DNA of 64,000 bases from Pteria penguin (lineage: Eukaryota; Mollusca; Bivalvia; Pterioida; Pteriidae), in the NCBI GenBank assembly GCA_035048485.1, contig CM068584.1:65096542-65160541 (forward strand), in the 5' to 3' direction. Numbering within the stretch: position 1 is the stretch's first letter; each line of letters opens with the position of its first letter. Shown one piece after another: positions 46,452-58,060 of this stretch. The notes beneath the pieces were generated by a model. It saw only the letters and a list, made by a program, of their open reading frames with translations. It did not search any database and was not told the origin of the DNA. Both the position numbers and the translations under genes were made by a program.

Positions 46452-46499
46452 GGGCATCACTGAAAAGACATAAATTGTCGAAATGCGCATATTGTGTAC
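46452..46499 (+). ncRNA. Hammerhead-ribozyme-like motif, best-preserved copy
   Basis: GGGCATCA (stem I), CTGAAAA (core, one change from CTGANGA), GACA...TGTC (stem II, perfect 4 bp with a 5-nt loop), GAAA (intact), TGCGCA (palindromic stem III extended by A and T on each side), TA at the cleavage position, and TTGTGT as the second stem I strand. The architecture is that of Penelope-element hammerheads. The G-to-A change in the core probably kills cleavage. Confidence 0.6.
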
Positions 46500-47261
46500 T
46501 AAAATTGTACACGTATATATATACGTGTTCTGATATCTGTTAATGTGTAAGAGTTATTTCTCTTTGACCATACTTACATTAGCAGATATGATTTATTATT
46601 TACACGTACCACACACTTTAGACTTGCTCAAGTTCCTCTATTATAATTATTATTTTATTTCCGTTTTATTCCATTCAATAGAAAAGTATTACTAGAGAGC
46701 ACGAGTAACAGAGGTCTTTTCATCTTACTCATTTAATACAAACATTCCCTTTCTATATAATACCGGAAAATTAAAATTAAGTAGACGGCCTTGAGCAAGT
46801 CTACATACACTTTTCACCTAATGTATTGAAATTCGACGCGTTACTTATGCGATTGTTTTATACCTACCATTGCCTCATTTTACATGGCGGCTCTGACCAT
46901 GCCCGCCCGATGTCCACGTCATGGTCGACCAGGCACGCGAAAGATTCATTATGGGTCCTTTGAATAGGTCTAAACTCCTGTGATCAAGCAGATGCCCTCC
47001 CGATACCAATGAAATAATATTAGTATTATGAAAGAAATGAACAATCACAAAACAAAATTTAACCGAACGTATTTCACAACATTGACCATATTTATGCAAA
47101 CTATGTTTATAATATACAGTGTTTTTGTACTCTACAAATTTACTGTAATAAAGTATTGTTAATAGTTTAACCCCCCCCACCCCCATGCATAGCTGTGTTA
47201 TAAGACTGACACTCTTCCTTTCTCAGTTTGGTAATCATTTTACTTTTCCAACATTTGTAAA

Positions 47262-47470
47262 CCGGCGTAGTATAGTAGAGAAGGTGCTCGTGGGCACACC
47301 GGTGTTCCGAGGTCCCGTGTCACGGTAGGCGTGGCATGTAAAGATCCCTCACTGCTCCTAGTTGGTCCGTTGCAAAGGTAGACATTTCTATGCAATGCAT
47401 CAGGCAGATGTCGCCACCATATACCTGAAATAATCGTGGAGTCACATAAAACAATATTCAATCAATTAAT
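47262..47470 (+). mobile_element. SINE copy, head degraded
   Basis: Contains GAGGTCCCGTGTCACGGTAG, the GATCCCTCACTG block and CATCAGGCAGATGTCGCCAC, ending in ATCAATTAATT. The tRNA-like head is badly decayed. A further tail fragment of the same family follows at 47515-47600. Confidence 0.7.
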
Positions 47471-47633
47471 TAATATGAAAGGAGAGAGAGAGTGTTAACA
47501 TGGGTGGGTCTAAACTTTTAATGATGCATTATGCAGATGCCGTTACCATGTATGTGAAATAATCGTAGAGTGACGTAAAACAATAATCAATCTATCAAAC
47601 ATGTATTCTTTTGATTCTACACTTTCAAAATTG

Positions 47634-47680
47634 AACATCATTAAAGCGACACAAGTTGTGGAAATGTGCATATGAGCACT
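47634..47680 (+). ncRNA. Hammerhead-like remnant
   Basis: ACATCATTAAAGCGACACAA, then TTGTGG, GAAA, TGTGCATATG. The pattern of the other copies is visible but the core is lost. Confidence 0.3.
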
Positions 47681-47982
47681 AAAGAAATGCACATATATGT
47701 GCCCATATATTGATAGGTCCCCCCGGGTCGACGCCGCTGCTGGTGCACACCCGAGGGCATCATAAGCCCAATTTTCAGAGACTCTGTACTAACCATAAAT
47801 AGATACTTTTCAAAACTACTCCAATGAAATTCGTAAAAATGTTTTAAACCAAGGAGTATTTACTCATGCATAGTTCTACGCTTATGTGAATTCTTTGGTC
47901 CTTACATTTAAGTCAATTCGATAATAAGTTTACTCTTTGAATCTTTATGCTTTTGATTTCTAGTTTCAACTTTGAAGATCAC

Positions 47983-47983
<1 letters not shown>

Positions 47984-48058
<75 letters not shown>

Positions 48059-48311
48059 CGATTGCTTTTTGTTTAACGTCACACCACGAATATTTCACGT
48101 ATATGGTGACGGCATCTGCCTGATGCGGGGCATACAAATATTGACCTTTGCAACGAACCTACTCGAAGCAGTGAGGGATCTTTAACGTACCATGCATACC
48201 ACGACACGGGGCCTCGGTTCTTACTGTCTCATCCAAAAGACAGTACACCGGCATCATCAGAGCGGGACTCGAACCCCGGTCCAGCGCGATTCCACTACGC
48301 CACGCCGGCTT
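47984..48311 (-). mobile_element. tRNA-derived SINE with long (TTGA)n tail
   Basis: About 18 GATT units form the tail (47984-48060), followed on the plus strand by the reversed body and the head ending CGCCACGCCGGCT. The B box (GGTTCGAGTCC on the minus strand) is intact. Confidence 0.85.
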
Positions 48312-48909
48312 GTGTATATATGTGTGTGTGTATGTGAGTGTGTTTGGGGAAGGTGTTAAAAGGTATCAGTGTATTTGCTTTTTGCTGTTTGGGGGTTGTT
48401 TTCCTTTCTGTGGGTTTTTCCCTTCTTTTTTTATCTTGGAAGGAGGGGGGCGGTTGTTGGTCGCTGTTTGCTGTCCTTTTTTGTGTATTGATCGCCATTC
48501 TTTACTCTTCAACCTAAAGAGAATCCTTGATTAGTATTCACTTTGACATTTCGAACACTTGTTTGGAATCCGAGTTATCCCTTATTGTCTAGATCTTCTC
48601 TTATCATCGTGTAACTCGCTCATACAGCTGTTACTGTCATACACAACAACCAACAACATGTGTCCTCACCATCATAACGAGAACAAATATATGAACATTA
48701 ATAGAGGGGAGGGGGGTTAATTATTTTGAAGACTTCAATATGACGAATTTGGTATAGTCTTAGAGAGGACCCAATCCCTATTTTCACATTTCATACATGT
48801 AGTCCTCTATTTTATCACATTGAAACACCCCACCCCATTTCCTTCTCATAAATCCTGGATTTAGAATTCGAATTGTATGTCGAAACTAATCATCACTTTT
48901 CTTTCTGAA

Positions 48910-49170
48910 GCCGGTGTGGCTTAGTGGATAAGTTGCTCGGCTCGTGATCGAGAGGTCCCGGGTTCGACACCCGCCCTGGCCGCAACAGTATTCTGTCTTT
49001 CGGATGAGACAGTAAAAATCGAGGTCCCGTGTCACGGTAGGCGTGGGTACGTAAAAGATCCTTCACTGCTTCGGGTGGGTCCATTGCAAAGGTTTAAATT
49101 TGTATGCAATGCATCAGGAAGATGCCGTCACCATGTACGTGAAATAATCGTAGAGTGACGTAGAACAAAT
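48910..49170 (+). mobile_element. tRNA-derived SINE, full length
   Basis: Head GCCGGTGTGGCTTAGTGGAT (A box), GGGTTCGACACCC (B box), ATGAGACAGTAAAAATCGAG, the reversible CGTGTCACGGTAGGCGTGG block and GATGCCGTCACCATGTACG near the end. The best reference copy in this window on the plus strand. Confidence 0.85.
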
Positions 49171-50611
49171 CTTTCTTTTTTGTTTGTTTGTGACTTAATG
49201 TGCGTGTAGTTGTGTTTCTTGTTACTTTTCGACGTATAGTAAGTAATTTCACACACAAAATTACATGTATGGATCGACCTCTCTTGGAATTCTTATTGGG
49301 GATGGACCGCCTTTCGACAAAATTTCTGGATTCGCGCTAGCACGTGATTAACGACAAGCATGGTAATTTCTCAATATATCTATACGTTTTTTCTAACTTG
49401 GAAATGATGAATGAAATATCATTTCAAGTCTGCGTTTTGGCATATCGAACACTCTTTTAGATCCGATCTGAAGTTGAATGAGTACAACTCAAGTGTTTCA
49501 TTTGCTGTGAGAATATAAAGACACAGATAAATATACATCATTGAAACAAGTGGCAGTGATATATATAGAGGGCGCTGACAGATTGAGGCATACCAGATTT
49601 ATCACTAGTGTTAAACTTCTCCATCTATTTCTCAGAGATATTTCTCTAGTTCAGTTTCACTTCACATAGTATTTTAGTTTTTCGATATCTTAAGCATTCT
49701 GCCACCTCCCTCAAGTATGGGCGTATCTAAATTTAAAAAAAAAGGGGGGGGGGGTTTGCAGCCTCTCACGACAAATGTTTTGCACTACTCGGTCCGGAAA
49801 GGGGAATCGCTGCCCATAAAATGGTCAATAATGGGGTTTTTTTTGGTAAAATTTTCCAACCAAAAAAAAGGGGGGGGGCAATGGGCAATCCCTGCAAGCC
49901 TCCTAAATCCGGCAATGCTCAAAGGTCAACTGCTTGTAAATGTCGCTTTTTAATATCCAATAAACAATGTTATCTTGGAAGATACACCTTTGTTTAAAGG
50001 TCACCTCTGTACAAAGGTCATTCTTGTATCTTCCCTGAGATGTCAAAAGTGAGGTGTGTCCCAGTCTAGATGAGCAGAACTTTCCTGGATCTAGGAATCA
50101 ACTCCCCCTTAAGGATAACACCCCCTCTTTTTCGTCCTTTTTTGATTTATTTTGCTGATGGGGGATCTTGCTTGCCGAATAATTCTGTCGGTAAAAAGAA
50201 ACCCATCTCCGTTTATGGAAAGATCCTGGATCCACGCCTTGTTCTCCTTACGTAATTGAAGCTCTAGAATTCGAAATATTTCTTAATGCATCTTAATGCA
50301 TCTTCATGCGTACTTTATTTACTTTATTTTAATATCATGTAATTTATAAAGAATATAATACTTTGCAATATGAAAAATAGAGAACATATTTACACTTTCA
50401 ATAATTAAAGTTGATATCTTTTCGTAAATTAGTTGTATGGCATTTAGTAAATGTGTACCAAACCTATGTCGAAGAACTGTCCGTTTCCTCCGTCATGACT
50501 CGCATCTACAAGTAGTAGGTTATTTGTTTGTTCTTTGTTTTAATATGGGAGTTGGGGATTGAGGGGCAAGACGTGCTAATCTCTTTTTCAACCTATACAG
50601 CAGAACGACCT

Positions 50612-50832
50612 GGGTCCGGCGCCATAAACTGAGAATATACTTAAGTCAAAAATTCATATTCTTCTGTTCATCAATGAATTAGTAACTGGGATTTGGATTT
50701 TATTTAGTTTTATTCTACTGCTAAATAGAAGTAAACCATTCTGCATTAAAATTTATTTGAACGTTTGATAATGGAATAAATTAAAATGAAATTTTTGACT
50801 TAAGTATATTCTCAGTTTATGGCGCCGGACCC
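50612..50832. mobile_element. 221-bp MITE with 43-bp perfect terminal inverted repeats
   Basis: Left end GGGTCCGGCGCCATAAACTG, continuing AGAATATACTTAAGTCAAAAATT; the right end is its exact reverse complement finishing GGCGCCGGACCC. AT-rich core of about 135 bp without ORF. The perfect arms imply recent activity or folding constraint. Confidence 0.9.
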
Positions 50833-50834
50833 TG

Positions 50835-50985
50835 GTGCAATTAGGGATCTACTTTGAAATGAGACTTCGGTTTTCGCCATCTTATCCGAAAGACCGAACC
50901 CAAACGTGTGGCCCTTTGGGTTGCAACCCACACACACTCTCTGGGCTCATACACACCACTGACTGAGCTACGCCGGACCGACCTA
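50835..50985 (-). repeat. Diverged SINE fragment next to the MITE
   Basis: AGGGATCT, GACTTCGGTTTTCGCCATCT and TATCCGAAAGACCGAAC match the SINE body in reverse; the head ends GAGCTACGCCGG. Confidence 0.5.
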
Positions 50986-51270
50986 AGAAAGACAGAAGTG
51001 AGCGGAAGGTTTGAGTTCCCATCGCACTACGCCGAGCCCACTTTAAATACCTCTACCACGTATAATGGGTACCAGCATATCAATATTATAGCTATCAACA
51101 TTCACTTTCCCTTACGTCACTGTTGCACTCATGACGGCCAGAAAACCACTAAAACCCATAGATGTGTTTAGGTGCTTAAGGAGTGTTTACATCTCCAGTA
51201 TGACGGACCATACGAGGAATACGGAAAGATGCGAAAAGAAAAAAATAGCGCACAGCTGACGGGTGCATGA

Positions 51271-52171
51271 TACGCCCGCATCATGTTTTAATGTGGTCTA
51301 CAAGCCACATCCTTTCACATGACACCATTAAAAGTTTGGTTCCCCCTTTAGTTAAGGAGGAGGAGCCCGGACAAGCTTTTCCGACCCCACCCATTTCCCC
51401 CACCCCAGGGGCCTGACCCCTACTTTGAAACCCACATGCACAACTACAAGCCACATCGTTTCATATGACACCATCAAAAGTTTTGTTCTCCCTTTAATTA
51501 CGGAGTAGAAGCGCGGAAAACCTTTCCGACCCCGCCCATTTTCCCCCACCCCAGGGACCTGACCCCAACAATGAAACCCACATGCACAACTACAAGCCAC
51601 ATCCTTTCATATGACACCATCAAAAGTTTTGTTCCCCTTTAGTTAAGGAGGAGAAGCCCGGACAAGCTTTTTCGACCCCGCTCATTTTCCCTCACCCCAG
51701 GGGCCTGACCCCAACTGTGAAACCCACATACACAACTACAAGCCACATCCTTTAATATGACACCATCAAAAGTTTTGTTCCCCTTTAGTTAAGAAGGAGA
51801 AGCCCGGACAAGTTTTTTCGACCCCGCTCATTTCCCCCCACCCGAGGGGCCTGACCCCAACTTTGAAACCCACATGCACAACTACAAGCCACATCCTTTC
51901 ATATGACACCACCATCAAAAGTTTTGGTAACCCTTTTAGTTAAGGGAGAGAAGCTCGGACAAGCTTTTCCGACCCCGCCCATTTCCTCCCACCCCAGGGG
52001 CTTGGCCCCAACTTTGAAACCCACATACACAACTACAAGTCACACCCTTTCATATGACACATTCAAAAGTTAAATTTCCCATTTAGTTAAGGAGGAGAAG
52101 CCCGGAGGAGGATGGACGGACTGACGACAGCGGTATAGCATAATACACCCACATTTTTAAATGCGGGCGTA
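51271..52171. mobile_element. Non-autonomous element with ~6 internal 146-bp repeats
   Basis: The ends TACGCCCGCAT (51271) and ATGCGGGCGTA (52161) are inverted repeats. Inside, units begin CAAGCCACATC at 51301, 51447, 51593, 51739, 51885 and 52036, each with CCTTTAGTTAAGGAGGAGAA, GCCCGGACAAG and CAGGGGCCTGACCCC blocks. Regular 146-bp steps with one 151-bp unit. This recalls pearl-like bivalve elements with a repeat core. No coding sequence. Confidence 0.75.
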
Positions 52172-52335
52172 TAAAAACAAAAGAATTCTAGAATTTATCA
52201 AAATTCAAACGCACTTGAAATGAGGTCCGACATTGGTCGGCATTGTATTATGATTAAGCTCTAGTCTTGATATTGTACATGAATGCGGACCTGAAATGCA
52301 CTTACGGGATAACTTTAAGTAAATCTCGCTGCAAT

Positions 52336-52632
52336 CTATAAATCTGAAAACAATGTATCAAAATTTCCTATTAGTTGCAATGGTTTCTTCCATTGGTATA
52401 AACATATTTCAGCTATGTGCTTCCTATAATTAGGCAAATTCCAATATCTTATGCGGCAGCTCAGCATGCCTTGAAAGATATTTGGATGAATATTCAACGT
52501 TCCAAGCAAGGTCAGCTTGTGCTGAAAGTTATTGCATCTTTTCCTCCTTATACTTTCCGCGATAAAGACAAGTAGAAAAGGAACAATAGAGTATTTTAAC
52601 ACAATCTGCAATTTTTTCCACGTCATACCCAA
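52336..52632 (-). CDS. Hypothetical small ORF with N-terminal hydrophobic segment
   Basis: 98 codons on the minus strand. Starts MGMTWKKLQIVLKYSIVPFL then LVFIAESIRRKR, a signal-anchor-like segment followed by a basic stretch; the rest (YWNLPNYRKHIAEICLYQWK) shows no family I know. It could be a first exon of a longer minus-strand gene or a chance frame. No supporting neighbours. Confidence 0.2.
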   Translation of the reverse strand: MGMTWKKLQIVLKYSIVPFLLVFIAESIRRKRCNNFQHKLTLLGTLNIHPNIFQGMLSCRIRYWNLPNYRKHIAEICLYQWKKPLQLIGNFDTLFSDL

Positions 52633-52652
52633 GGGACTGAAAATTGCTGGAC

Positions 52653-53202
52653 ATTTTAGAATCTTAAATCTGAATACGTGATTGAGGCCAGTATAACGTA
52701 TAACGCCAGAATCTCTTTAACGGCACCAACGGGAAACATTGTGTGGCCACTTAATACAGGTGACCACTTAATACAGATGACCATTTTATACAGGTGACCT
52801 TTTAATACAGGTGACCACTTAATACAGATGACCATTTTATACAGGTGACCACTTAATACAGGTGACCACTTAATACAGGTGACCTTTTAATACAGGTGAC
52901 CACATAATACAGATGACCATTTGATACAGGTGACCACATAATACAGATGACCATTTAATACAGGTGACCACATAATACAGTTGACCATTTAATACAGGTG
53001 GCTATTCAATACAGGTGACCACTTAATACAGGCGACCAACAACAACAAAAAAATCCCATAAAACAAAAACAAACAAACAAAACTAAACCCCCAAAAAACC
53101 CTACGGGTCTGCGACTACATATATAAATAATCTTGATGGAGACGTAAGCAAAGCCGATATTGCACAGGTGGCAGTACGCTTGACAGGATCAGAGTGATTT
53201 AG
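52653..53202. repeat. Tandem segmental duplication, copy 1, with 17-bp minisatellite
   Basis: Shares start (TTTTAGAATCTTAAATCTGA) and end (CAGGATCAGAGTGATTTAGA) with copy 2. The middle is about 17 units of ACTTAATACAGGTGACC. Each unit holds CAGGTG. Confidence 0.9.
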
Positions 53203-53214
53203 ACCCTTATTTAG

Positions 53215-53792
53215 GATTTTAGAATCTTAAATCTGAATACGTGATTGAGGCCAGTATAACGTATAACGCCAGAATCTCTTTAACAGCACCAACGTGAAAC
53301 ATTGTGTGGCCACTTAATACAGGTGACCACTTAATACAGATGACCATTTTATACAGGTGACCACTTTCTACAGGAGACCACTTAATACAGATTACCATTT
53401 TATACAGGTGACCACTTTCTACAGGTGACCACTTAATACAGGTGACCTTTTAATACAGGTGACCACATAATACAGATGACCATTTAATACAGGTGACCAC
53501 ATAATACAGATGACCATTTAATACAGGTGACCACATAATACAGTTGACCATTTAATACAGGTGGCTATTCAATACAGGTGACCACTTAATACAGGCGACC
53601 AACAACAACAAAAAAATCCCATAAAACAAAAACAAACAAACAAAACTAAACCCCCAAAAAACCCCAAAAAGCAAAAAGCCCTCACGCTCCTACGGGTCTG
53701 CGACTACATATATAAATAATCTTGATGGAGACGTAAGCAAAGCCGATATTGCACAGGTGGCAGTACGCTTGACAGGATCAGAGTGATTTAGA
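53215..53792. repeat. Tandem segmental duplication, copy 2
   Basis: Near-identical to 52653-53202 with a slightly different minisatellite order and an extra CCCAAAAAGCAAAAAGCCCT block. Few substitutions, so the duplication is recent. Confidence 0.9.
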
Positions 53793-53804
53793 CCCCCACC
53801 TCTA

Positions 53805-53950
53805 ATGTTGTGTATTTCGGATGAGATAGCGAAAACTGAAGTTCCGTGTCACTGAAATCCCATACTGCTTTAAGTAGCGTAAATCAACATTTCTGTACAA
53901 TGCATCAAGCCAATGTTGTTACAATATGAGTAAAACAGTAAGAAAAAAAA
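53805..53950 (+). repeat. Old SINE fragment
   Basis: Body blocks GTATTTCGGATGAGATAG, GTTCCGTGTCAC and CAATGCATCAAGCCAATG, badly diverged, head missing. Confidence 0.5.
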
Positions 53951-54734
53951 TCTTGTCTTGATGTAACAAAGCATATAATGAAATGAAGTTTATACCCCCA
54001 CCCCCAAAATTAAATAAATACCTGCCTTAACGAACACTATATCAAGAGCTCATTTTTTGTTATAGAGGGGGTTTTAAATGCCAATTTTCTGTTATTTCTT
54101 CCAACACAGTGGCCGATTCAGGATTTCCGAAAAAAAAAAAAGAGGAGGAGGGGAACAAGTGCATTACTTAAGCTACTCAGCCATTTTTGTGCCAAATCTG
54201 GGTTATTACTTGTGAATATATGGCGAAAAGGGGAAGCCCCCTCCTCCAAATCCGCCACTGCAAAATCAACCTGTAAATATACCGACATTTGATTAATCTA
54301 CAATTATATATAAAATGTGCTATTTATAGACGGTGTTTACATGTCGATGATGACGTAATTTGTTATCTTTGGTTATCTGTGATATCCTGACACAGGATGC
54401 TGCGCCGCCAGATCAGAGATCAAATCTGCTACCAGGTATTGATATAAGTAGATATATATCTCCAAAAGTCTAAGGTCAATAAACTGTTACGTAACTTTTG
54501 AAATGTAAAAATAAACGTGTTTACTTTCTGATCCAAGTCGTGAAAAGATTAAAATGTGCTTCGAATCCCATGAAACGTGGTTTTATATAAAGTTGCACAT
54601 TTCAAAACGAAAGCAAAACTAGTGTAAATTTTGTCAGGAAAAAAAAACGGGCGCGGGTCAGGTTGAATTACGTTTAATTACCTTGTATTGGAACTGGTAC
54701 ATCTTTTTCTCAGAGGCTGAGCTCGAAGGTTGGA
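53951..54734. other. Non-coding DNA
   Basis: Short A/G runs and AT-rich sequence; no gene, RNA or clear repeat seen. Confidence 0.45.
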
Positions 54735-54900
54735 TAGTTGGTGTTTTAGGTCGCTTTCAACAATTTTTCAGTTATATCGCAACATGGAAGCAGGAGGTAA
54801 CCAACTTCTTAAACATAGTGGCGCAACCCGGAAATCGAACCCGGATCGTCGGCGCCGCAAGCCAAGCGTTTAACCACTACACCAAGCCTGCCCTTAGAGC
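54735..54900 (-). mobile_element. tRNA-derived SINE (third type)
   Basis: On the minus strand: GGGCAGGCTTGGTGTAGTGG (A box), then GGGTTCGATTTCC (B box) and a body containing GAAGTTGGTTACCTCCTG. Fragments of the same family at 3480-3562 and about 56700-56765. Confidence 0.65.
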
Positions 54901-54989
54901 TCGAAGGCACGAAGTTAAACAGCATATGACGTCACGTTCGAGGACAATTTTCAAGATGACATTTTCACAAGTTAATATTCGGTGACACC

Positions 54990-55400
54990 GGTCTTAAAAA
55001 TGACCTCTCTACTAAAATCACCTGCTGTTGACAATCACTTCTTTTTTGAGGTCACCTGCTGATGAAGATCACCTCTCTTCTAATGTCACATTCTGATGAC
55101 GATCACCTCTCCTCTGAGGTCACCTGTTGATGATCAGTTCTCCTTTGCAGTCACCTGCTTATGACGATCACCTCTCCTCAGAGGTCACCTGCTGATGATC
55201 AGCTCTCCTCTGAGGTCACCTGCTGATGATCACCTCTTCTTTGCGATCACCTGCTAATGAAGATCACCTCTCTTCTGAGGTCACCTGCTGATGTAGACTA
55301 CCTCTCTTCTGAGGTCACCTGCTGAAGATCACCTCTCCTCCGAGGTCACCTGCTGATGAAAATCACCTCTCTTCTGAGATCACCTGCTGATGAAGGTGTC
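54990..55400. repeat. ~33-bp minisatellite (GAGGTCACCTGCTGATGA)
   Basis: About 12 irregular units of GAGGTCACCTGCTGATGA plus AGATCACCTCTCTTCT. Contains repeated CACCTG and CACCTC. Confidence 0.85.
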
Positions 55401-56279
55401 GCCTTGAATTCCGGCTTTCTCTCGTTAAGTGATATTTATACACAGGAAACCTATGTGGAAAGGGGTTTTTTTCGAAAACATAGAAAAAGGAATTAAAAAA
55501 GCGACCTTTATAACCAAGTCACCTTTCAATAGAGGCGATCATGTAAGGCAGGCTCGCTGTTCATGACTAATAGACAGTATATCTTAATCATGATAGATTT
55601 TATGAACAACTTCTACATACTACTGGTATAACAGGATATTTATCGTAAAAATTCTGAAAACTACCCTTGCATATCACTCTGTTTTTCCTAGATCTGTAGA
55701 AAGATGTGTCGATATACTCAACGTTTTATGCTTTTTTAAAGATTTTTATCACATTGCAGCTGTGCATGTAAATTGAATTAAGATACAGAGAGATACGACT
55801 CCACTGACGTTTGCCATACCAGTAGCAGATCCACTGTTGAGAAGTTGAAAAAAAAAACTTAAAAGAAAATTTCAGTGGTATTTCTACAGTCCAACTCGTA
55901 TATAACGGTAAAGAAAAATTAAAGTAACCTTCATACAGAGATGGTCTTTATACAGAGGTGATCTTTATACGGAAGTGGTCTTTACATAGAGGTGGTCTTT
56001 ATATCAAGGTTTATTTTGTGAAAATACAGATAAAATGAAATTGAAAATGTGACCTCTATCAACTGGTGAACTTTTAACAGAACTGATCGTTAAGTCAGGT
56101 TTTACTCATGTTGTTAGCATTCCAATGAATGACGTACTTTACTTCAGGACGGGAAGGGCACTTGTCTGGTACCAAAACTGGCAAATAATAATATAGATAA
56201 AGTCAAATATAGGTTTTAGTGTGTCAATACATCTCTATGAAAGAAGGATATTAATGATAACAGGCTTGTATACTGTTAT
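55401..56279. other. Non-coding DNA with a short ~18-bp repeat
   Basis: A brief run of GAGGTGGTCTTTATA-type units at 55930-56010; otherwise no feature. Confidence 0.5.
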
Positions 56280-56299
56280 TTGCCGGCGTTGGTGGTTTT

Positions 56300-56440
56300 T
56301 TATTTTTATTTATTATTATTATTATTATTATTTTTTTTTTTTGTTTTTGTTTTTGGTTTTTTTTTTTTTTTTTGGTTTTTGTTTTTTGTTTTGTTTCTGT
56401 TTTTTGGTTTCTTGTTTTTGTTTTTGTTTTTGTTTTCTAG
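56300..56440. repeat. T-rich low-complexity tract
   Basis: Runs of T broken by G, A or GG; frames reading F, L and C are artefacts. Confidence 0.9.
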
Positions 56441-57444
56441 ACAGAGTTTTACCCTGACTTATATCCATTCAAGAGGTAACCAGTAGCCCTGCTCACAAGA
56501 CAAAAGACAAAAATCTTATACTTTATCCAAAAATGTTAGCTTACGAACTTCGTAACTGGAATCTTAATCTCTTTTCAAAAAGATACTCATAAATGATAAC
56601 TTACCAATTTATTTAACGAAAAAATTTGCTACAAATTTTCCACAACAACCAGTAAGAGCAAAAGAAATATTTGTCTTAAGTTGTGGGAGGGTTTTCCCTT
56701 TTTTATGAAATGGGTACAGATTACAGTGGCATAATCTAGAAATCAAACCCGGATTGTCTACCATACAAGCAAAAATAAAAAGGAATTTTTCTGCTTTGGC
56801 ATACCAAATCAATTTACTTGTAGGTGATAATGAGCAAATTCTATCAAGAGAAACTCATCCCCCCTCCTTCCAAACGTATTCAATTAACCTCTCCAGGTGT
56901 TTTACAACCCTCGACAAGGCGTGTCTAATTACCGCTATATATTGATCATAGCTGTCAATCAATAAGAGATCACGTGACCTCCATACCACACGTAAAGAAA
57001 ATGTATAGAATCGGTTCCTAGAACTTGGCAAAAACAGTTGAGAAAATGTGTTTCCTCTGCTGCGATATAGCGTGAATTATTTGATACCGGAAAAATTATG
57101 GCATGTGTATATCAGATGGCGCTTTATACACGAACATATGTTTTATTTTGAGTCACTCGTTCTCATAAGTGGAAAATGTGTTGAAATTTCTTAATAAAAT
57201 AGTGTTTTTTAATAGTAGGTGAAATTACAAACATACAAGGTCGTTCTTATGTTCCTTGTGTAGAAATGATATACATGTATAACGCAAATGTCAGAATTTC
57301 TCACGAACGTCAACATCGTGGAGATATCTTGGGTTTGCATTACCATGTTGCTAAATACATGTATGCATTTATAAAATATTTCAAACACTTTCGTTGAAGT
57401 AGATATTTCCTGCTTGATCACTTGAAGTAGTTAAATTATATTCG

Positions 57445-57545
57445 TTTCTTTCTTTTCATTATTCCTTCTTTCGTTCTTTTCTTTCCTTTCTTTCTTCCTT
57501 CCCTTCTTTCTTCCATGCTTTCTTTTTCTTTCTTTCTTTCTTTCT
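57445..57545. repeat. (CTTT)n low-complexity tract
   Basis: Impure CTTT/CCTT units directly before a SINE end. Confidence 0.9.
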
Positions 57546-57770
57546 GTGGCGACATCTACCTAAAGCATTGCACAGAAATTTCGATTTATGCAAAGGTGAC
57601 ACCCGAAACAGTGAGAGAATTTTCAAGTACACCAACATCTACCAAGGTAGGGAGACCCGGATTTTACTCTCATATACGACAGAAATGATTCCGACGACCC
57701 CACTAGCCTAACTGGAACCCGGAATCTGTTAGCCCCGAATCAAACACGCTAACTACTGTGCTGCACCGAA
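57545..57770 (-). mobile_element. Diverged SINE, head-to-head with the next
   Basis: Plus strand shows TGGCGACATCTACC, AACAGTGAGAGAATTTTCAAG, GGAGACCCGGATTTTACTCTC and an A-box complement CACGCTAACTACTGTG at the right end. Confidence 0.6.
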
Positions 57771-57814
57771 TCCAATATAATTATGTATATGTTTCTACAT
57801 GTGTAATACTTTCC

Positions 57815-58060
57815 TTGTAGCGCAATTGGTAGGGTGCTTCGCTCGTAACCAGGAGTTCCTGTGATCGAGTTTCGCCGGTAACTCGTCGCTGTCTTTCGGA
57901 TGAGACAGTAAAAACCGGGGCACCGTATCCTGGTAGGCGTGGCACATAAAAGATCCCTCACTGCTTCACCGTTGCGCAGGTTTAAGTTTCTGTGCTTAGC
58001 TTTGCATCTGGTTGTTGCCGTCGCCATATCAATGCAAAATTATTGGTGTGACATAAAACA
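57815..58060 (+). mobile_element. tRNA-derived SINE, head differs
   Basis: The head TTGTAGCGCAATTGGTAGGG resembles another tRNA-type start than the GCCGGTGTGGC family, but the body (GTCTTTCGGATGAGACAGTA, AAAACCGGGGCACCGTATCC, AAAAGATCCCTCACTGCTTC) is the same. Suggests a head swap or a related family. Confidence 0.65.

Noticed and set aside
48910..48985. tRNA gene
   Set aside because: A- and B-box-like sequences belong to the head of a SINE repeated many times in the window; no acceptor-stem pairing of a true tRNA was seen.
56221..56486. Hydrophobic frames FLFLFLF
   Set aside because: Translated T-rich tract.
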